From Bacillota bacterium (GTDB lineage: Bacteria > Bacillota > Clostridia > Saccharofermentanales > Saccharofermentanaceae), in NCBI GenBank assembly GCA_023397475.1, contig JAEWUD010000049.1:1-64000 (forward strand): a stretch of DNA of 64,000 nucleotides, in the 5' to 3' direction. Below are positions 61,275-64,000 of the stretch, in pieces; position 1 is the stretch's first letter, and the number at the start of each line of letters is the position of its first letter. The position numbers and the translations under genes are program-made. The notes beneath the pieces are model-generated. The model ran no database searches. It worked only from the letters and a program-made list of their open reading frames with translations, and was not told the DNA's origin.

Positions 61275-61526
61275 ATGGCTAAGGATTATCTCAATAACAG
61301 TAGCACAGTAACGATCAGCGAGTGGATCATCGCGTATCTTATCATGATGGTGCCGATTCTGAATATCATTGTTCTTCTGAAATGGAGTCTCAGCGATCAG
61401 ATCAAGCCTTCGAAGTCCAGCTGGGCGAAGATGCAGTTGATTCTTATGGTGATCGGACTTCTGCTCGGAGGCACCTATCTTCTCTTCTATACCATCTCCG
61501 CCGGAGCGATCAGTCAACTCCAATAA
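61275..61526 (+). CDS. Small membrane protein, paralog of the protein at 61735
   Basis: 83 residues with two membrane segments (about 17-37, 52-75), separated by a short basic loop (SDQIKPSKSSWAK). Ribosome binding site GGAGGAGG. It shares ISEWIIAYLI-type sequence and layout with the protein at 61735. Family not recognised; function unknown. It has its own promoter and terminator. Confidence 0.7.
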   Translation: MAKDYLNNSSTVTISEWIIAYLIMMVPILNIIVLLKWSLSDQIKPSKSSWAKMQLILMVIGLLLGGTYLLFYTISAGAISQLQ

Positions 61527-61553
61527 TCCATGTACAAGTAGTGTGCAAATAAG

Positions 61554-61583
61554 GACGTCCGATTTTCTTCGGACGTCTTTTTT
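61554..61583 (+). terminator. Intrinsic terminator
   Basis: GACGTCCGA / TCGGACGTC (61554-61562, 61569-61577) with six T following. Ends the small membrane protein gene. Confidence 0.92.
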
Positions 61584-61612
61584 CTCGCGAAAAGTATCCC
61601 TCTCAAGATATC

Positions 61613-61639
61613 TCGAGGAAAGCAACATGCTTTCCTCGA
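61613..61639. repeat. Perfect 12-bp hairpin between the two small genes
   Basis: TCGAGGAAAGCA / TGCTTTCCTCGA with a 3-nt loop. It has no T run after it and lies about 20 bp upstream of the next promoter, so it could be a regulator site. Confidence 0.55.
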
Positions 61640-61657
61640 TTTCGCGAACGTGTTTCC

Positions 61658-61686
61658 TTGCATATGTCATTTGATTTTTGTATAGT
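61658..61686 (+). promoter_or_regulatory. Sigma-A promoter of the second small membrane protein
   Basis: TTGCAT (61658-61663), 17-bp spacer, TATAGT (61681-61686). Confidence 0.7.
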
Positions 61687-61734
61687 TACAGCATAGGATA
61701 TCGTGTATTAACACGAAAATGAGGGGGTAGGAAT

Positions 61735-62001
61735 ATGTCAGATATCTCAAACTCGCAGAACGATCAGATTGTTACTATGGGCGACTGGATCATCACCTTT
61801 ATCTTGAGTGGAATTCCGGTTGTCGGATTCATCATGATTCTTGTATGGGCCTTCGGTGGCGGAGCAAAGCTTTCGAAGAGAAATTACGCTCGTGCCGCTC
61901 TGATCTTCGGTCTTATCGTCGGATTCATCTCCGTCATCTTCAGCCTCATCTTCTCTACGGCATTCGCAGCGATCCTTTCTCAGATTCCCACAAGCTATTA
62001 A
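61735..62001 (+). CDS. Small membrane protein, paralog of the protein at 61275
   Basis: 88 residues. Two membrane segments (about 17-42, 55-82) with a basic loop (GAKLSKRNYAR). It begins DISNSQNDQIVTMGDWIITF, aligning with the VTISEWIIAY region of the paralog. Ribosome binding site GAGGGGG. Same architecture, different sequence: probably an old duplication. Function unknown. Confidence 0.7.
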   Translation: MSDISNSQNDQIVTMGDWIITFILSGIPVVGFIMILVWAFGGGAKLSKRNYARAALIFGLIVGFISVIFSLIFSTAFAAILSQIPTSY

Positions 62002-62057
62002 TATCCAGGCTATCCGCCAGTAAGATTGATCATCAAAACCGTTAACGATCTGAACGT

Positions 62058-62141
62058 AAGAACCCTAATGCGACATTCTCTCATCACCTGTTGCTTACCA
62101 GGCAACCGATGGGTTAAAGAGGATCATGCATCGGGGTTCTT
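62058..62141. other. Long imperfect stem-loop between converging genes
   Basis: AAGAACCC (62058-62065) pairs with GGGTTCTT (62134-62141), with an inner GTTGC/GCAAC hairpin. It could end transcripts from both sides (61735 gene rightward, LRR gene leftward); no strong T tract. Confidence 0.35.
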
Positions 62142-62169
62142 ATTTTCATTACGATCATTATCGGCTTTC

Positions 62170-62967
62170 TTACTCGGGCATTTCAAAATCCTTGTCCGTA
62201 AGATTCGGATAGATGTCATGGATCGGTGCAAAATCCGTGACCTTGCTTCCATCCAGATGGAGACCTGTAAGTTTGAGATCGGATATCGGAGATAAATCCG
62301 CAACGAGTGTATTGTCTATGTACAACGTAGTAAGGTCCTTCAATTCTGCCAGCACTGTCAAATCCTCGAATGTTGACCAGGATATGAAGAGCGTCTGCAG
62401 GTTTGTTAACTTGCTCAGCGGACGATAATCCGTCGCCTGACAGTTAAAAATGCTCAAAAACCGCAAATTCACCAACGCATTGAGAGTCGAAATATCCGTG
62501 ATATTGTTGCCGCCCAAGGCGAGACTATGTAGTTTTGTAAGCCCCGCTAGAGGGCTGATATCCGTGATCGCATGAAATTGCAGTTCCAGACGTTCCAGAT
62601 TCACAAAATACGTAAGACAGGAGATGTCTTGAATCTTCGTCTCGACCGGTGCCTCAGGATCCCATTCGGCATCCAATAATAGCTCCGTGACTGTAGCGGC
62701 TTCTTCCGTCGTGATGTCTCCGGTAGGTTTGTCCATCGCCTCGCGAATCCCTTCTTCGAGAATCGGATCGGAGAAAATAACAATATCCGTCTTTGATGAC
62801 GTCGATACTTCTGTTGCTGTCGTTTGATTTGCGGATAAACTCGTTTGGTCTGAACCTGATTCGGGCTGAATAGATGAAGTCATCGATTCTCCGGTATCCG
62901 TTGTACCGCACGCGCTCATCGACAATAGAATAACGATCATGAATGCGAAAAAAACGACTCTTCTCAT
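62170..62967 (-). CDS. Leucine-rich-repeat lipoprotein (internalin-like)
   Basis: 265 residues from the ATG at 62967 behind AGGAGGGCC. Signal with lipobox SMSACG, then a Ser/Thr-rich linker (about 20-55), then six to seven repeats of about 22 residues of the type NLERLELQFHAITDISPLA and SLALGGNNITDIS, typical of internalin-style LRRs. It is exposed on the cell surface and probably binds a protein or glycan; partner unknown. Last two repeats are less regular. Confidence 0.82.
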   Translation of the reverse strand: MRRVVFFAFMIVILLSMSACGTTDTGESMTSSIQPESGSDQTSLSANQTTATEVSTSSKTDIVIFSDPILEEGIREAMDKPTGDITTEEAATVTELLLDAEWDPEAPVETKIQDISCLTYFVNLERLELQFHAITDISPLAGLTKLHSLALGGNNITDISTLNALVNLRFLSIFNCQATDYRPLSKLTNLQTLFISWSTFEDLTVLAELKDLTTLYIDNTLVADLSPISDLKLTGLHLDGSKVTDFAPIHDIYPNLTDKDFEMPE

Positions 62968-63047
62968 ACAGGCCCTCCTAACTGACAGCCAGAAAAACAC
63001 CTCTTCCTAATCGAATTATATCACAGAGCCATATGTCGATTTTTGAC

Positions 63048-63076
63048 TTGACACGAAGCCTCTTCCCTAGGATAAT
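63048..63076 (+). promoter_or_regulatory. Promoter of tRNA-Ala
   Basis: TTGACA (63048-63053), 17-bp spacer, GATAAT (63071-63076), 15 bp before the tRNA. Confidence 0.75.
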
Positions 63077-63091
63077 AAGTCTTGTTGATTT

Positions 63092-63167
63092 GGGGCATTA
63101 GCTCAGTTGGGAGAGCGCTTGCTTCGCATGTAAGAGGTCGTGGGTTCGACTCCCATATGCTCCACCA
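63092..63167 (+). tRNA. tRNA-Ala, anticodon CGC
   Basis: 76 nt including an encoded CCA. Acceptor GGGGCAT pairs with ATGCTCC (one G-T pair); D arm AGCTCAGTTGGGAGAGC; anticodon stem CTTGC/GTAAG around the loop TTCGCAT, so anticodon CGC reads GCG; T arm GTGGGTTCGACTCCCAT. All four arms fold normally. Confidence 0.95.
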
Positions 63168-63172
63168 GATCG

Positions 63173-63255
63173 AAAACCCCTTTCTCGGCGTTCAGACAGT
63201 CCTCGGATCGTAACCGATCCTGCGGAACTCCGGCGAGAAAGGGGTTTCTCTCTTT
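63173..63255 (+). terminator. Terminator-like stem-loop after tRNA-Ala
   Basis: AAACCCCTTTCTCG (63174-63187) pairs with CGAGAAAGGGGTTT (63234-63247), with an inner GGATCG/CGATCC hairpin, then CTCTCTTTT. Confidence 0.7.
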
Positions 63256-63403
63256 TATTAGTGCATACCGCAACATTAATATACTTGATCACAGTATATT
63301 TAATATTACATGTATTATCCAATTTAAACACATAATGTATGAAGTCTGACAAATAGATAATCAAGAATTGTGATACATATCTGATTTTTATCATATAATC
63401 CAA

Positions 63404-63432
63404 TTGCAAATCAATAAATGTTTCCATATATT
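63404..63432 (+). promoter_or_regulatory. Promoter of the structured leader and NYN gene
   Basis: TTGCAA (63404-63409), 17-bp spacer, TATATT (63427-63432); an overlapping TATACT is at 63432-63437. The stretch from 63256 to 63403 is AT-rich and no gene is seen in it. Confidence 0.55.
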
Positions 63433-63451
63433 ATACTTATGGATCGTGATG

Positions 63452-63599
63452 CCGAGTATTTCGGAGTTGATTCACAAGGGGTTGCGCTCTGGCGGACATG
63501 GTGGTAACATTATTTTGCAACGTAATGTTGCCTTCAGTAACCTCTTGTCGAAAAAGCTCTTCCGATTGTCTGGAAGCAGCCAACAACAAGAGGTTTTTT
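63452..63599 (+). ncRNA. Structured leader RNA with an intrinsic terminator
   Basis: Three predicted hairpins in a row: CCGA/TCGG (63452-63464), GGTAACATTA/TAATGTTGCC (63503-63532, one G-T pair) and AACCTCTTGT/ACAAGAGGTT (63539-63595) followed by six T. The last is a classic terminator that would stop transcription 15 bp before the NYN gene, so this is either a regulated leader or a separate small RNA of about 150 nt. Confidence 0.55.
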
Positions 63600-63613
63600 G
63601 CTGAGGAGGATTT

Positions 63614-64000
63614 ATGAGAATCGCAATAATGATTGATGGTGCGTTTTTTCTTAAGAGAGCACATCATTATTGGGGAGATTTGCCACCTAAAAGAATGTCT
63701 GTTATGCTTTTTAAGTATTGTCAGTCGCATGTCAGGCACTCAAGCGAGCGCGGAGACAAGTGTGACTTGTATCGAATTTTTTTCTATGATTGCCCTCCGC
63801 CTAATATTAAAATTCATCACCCTGTCACCAAGAAAATAATAATGTTTGGCAATAGCGAGTCAGCAAATTGGCGAAGGGAATTACATCAAGAACTTAGAGG
63901 TCTCAGAAAGTTTGCTTTACGACTCGGGCAAATCGATGAGAGCAATCCAACATGGAAAATCTCCGGTCAAACGGTGAAAGATATTTGTTCAGCTAAGAAA
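63614..64000 (+). CDS. NYN-domain (LabA/PIN-like) protein, 3' end missing
   Basis: The first 129 codons are visible, still open at the window edge. The start is an ATG after GAGGAGGA. The residues fit the NYN nuclease fold: RIAIMIDGAFFLKRA with the first catalytic Asp, then LYRIFFYDCPPPN. Members of this family are predicted Mg-dependent RNases and occur in RNA regulation and in defence clusters. Its base composition is clearly AT-richer than that of the genes to the left. Confidence 0.72.
   Translation, partial: MRIAIMIDGAFFLKRAHHYWGDLPPKRMSVMLFKYCQSHVRHSSERGDKCDLYRIFFYDCPPPNIKIHHPVTKKIIMFGNSESANWRRELHQELRGLRKFALRLGQIDESNPTWKISGQTVKDICSAKK

Noticed and set aside
63539..63599. Signal recognition particle RNA, because of GGAAGCAGCC
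   Set aside because: The apical loop and the asymmetric internal loop of the SRP RNA are absent; the stem is a simple terminator.

Overview
The window is a chromosomal segment of a Gram-positive bacterium with moderately high GC. A clostridial (Firmicutes) origin is the best guess. The support is AGGAGG-type ribosome binding sites, canonical sigma-A promoters with 16-18 bp spacers, the rpsL-rpsG-fusA-tuf operon, a lipoteichoic-acid-synthase-like enzyme, YhaO/YhaN-type repair proteins, a DUF881 protein and a short clostridial-style zinc-ribbon protein. Genus and species cannot be told from the sequence alone.

Layout. 1-8051: the start of a secreted protein with a CBM2-like module, then proB, then a regulator-plus-polyamine-uptake operon (XRE-cupin, potABCD) followed by a PH-domain membrane protein. 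8052-8617: a gene-free array of palindromic repeats. 8618-15000: the translation operon rpsL-rpsG-fusA-tuf on the minus strand, preceded by a polytopic glycosyltransferase-like protein. 15093-23332: a maltodextrin uptake and breakdown operon (malE-malF-malG, lipoprotein GH13 amylase, malQ) with its LacI-type regulator; both promoters carry a related palindromic operator candidate. 23434-23925: a second palindromic repeat array. 23926-29793: a hemolysin-III-like protein and a four-gene minus-strand run (YhaO nuclease, YhaN ATPase, DUF881 protein, unknown membrane protein). 29938-37550: cardiolipin synthase, manA, a DEAD-box helicase, corA and a large LtaS-like enzyme. 37772-43842: a moxR-DUF58-transglutaminase operon and an MFS transporter. 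43843-44854: a gene-poor stretch with a 450-bp element bounded by inverted repeats and a likely gene remnant. 44855-48724: nucleoside salvage genes deoB-deoC-cdd and a type I phosphodiesterase. 48741-54851: a metal-homeostasis block (Zn/Cd-type P1B ATPase, DtxR-like regulator, znuA-znuC-znuB-Fur-family regulator). 55038-61199: enolase, a zinc-ribbon protein, and a MarR plus heterodimeric ABC exporter operon. 61275-62967: two small paralogous membrane proteins and a leucine-rich-repeat lipoprotein. 63092-64000: tRNA-Ala(CGC), then a conspicuously AT-rich tract that opens with a structured leader and the start of a NYN-domain (LabA-type) nuclease gene cut by the window edge.

How the parts work together. 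Carbohydrate use is prominent: a binding-module protein, maltodextrin import and hydrolysis, glucanotransferase, mannose-6-phosphate isomerase and enolase. Metal balance is concentrated in one block with efflux, uptake and two regulators, and a Fur-family-type palindrome also sits at the enolase promoter directly downstream. The strongest undescribed signals are the locus-specific hairpin arrays built from conserved CGAAA-ending arms, the Fur-type box at eno, the shared mal operator, the Cys/His-rich tail on ZnuC, and the structured leader of the NYN gene at a likely island boundary next to tRNA-Ala.
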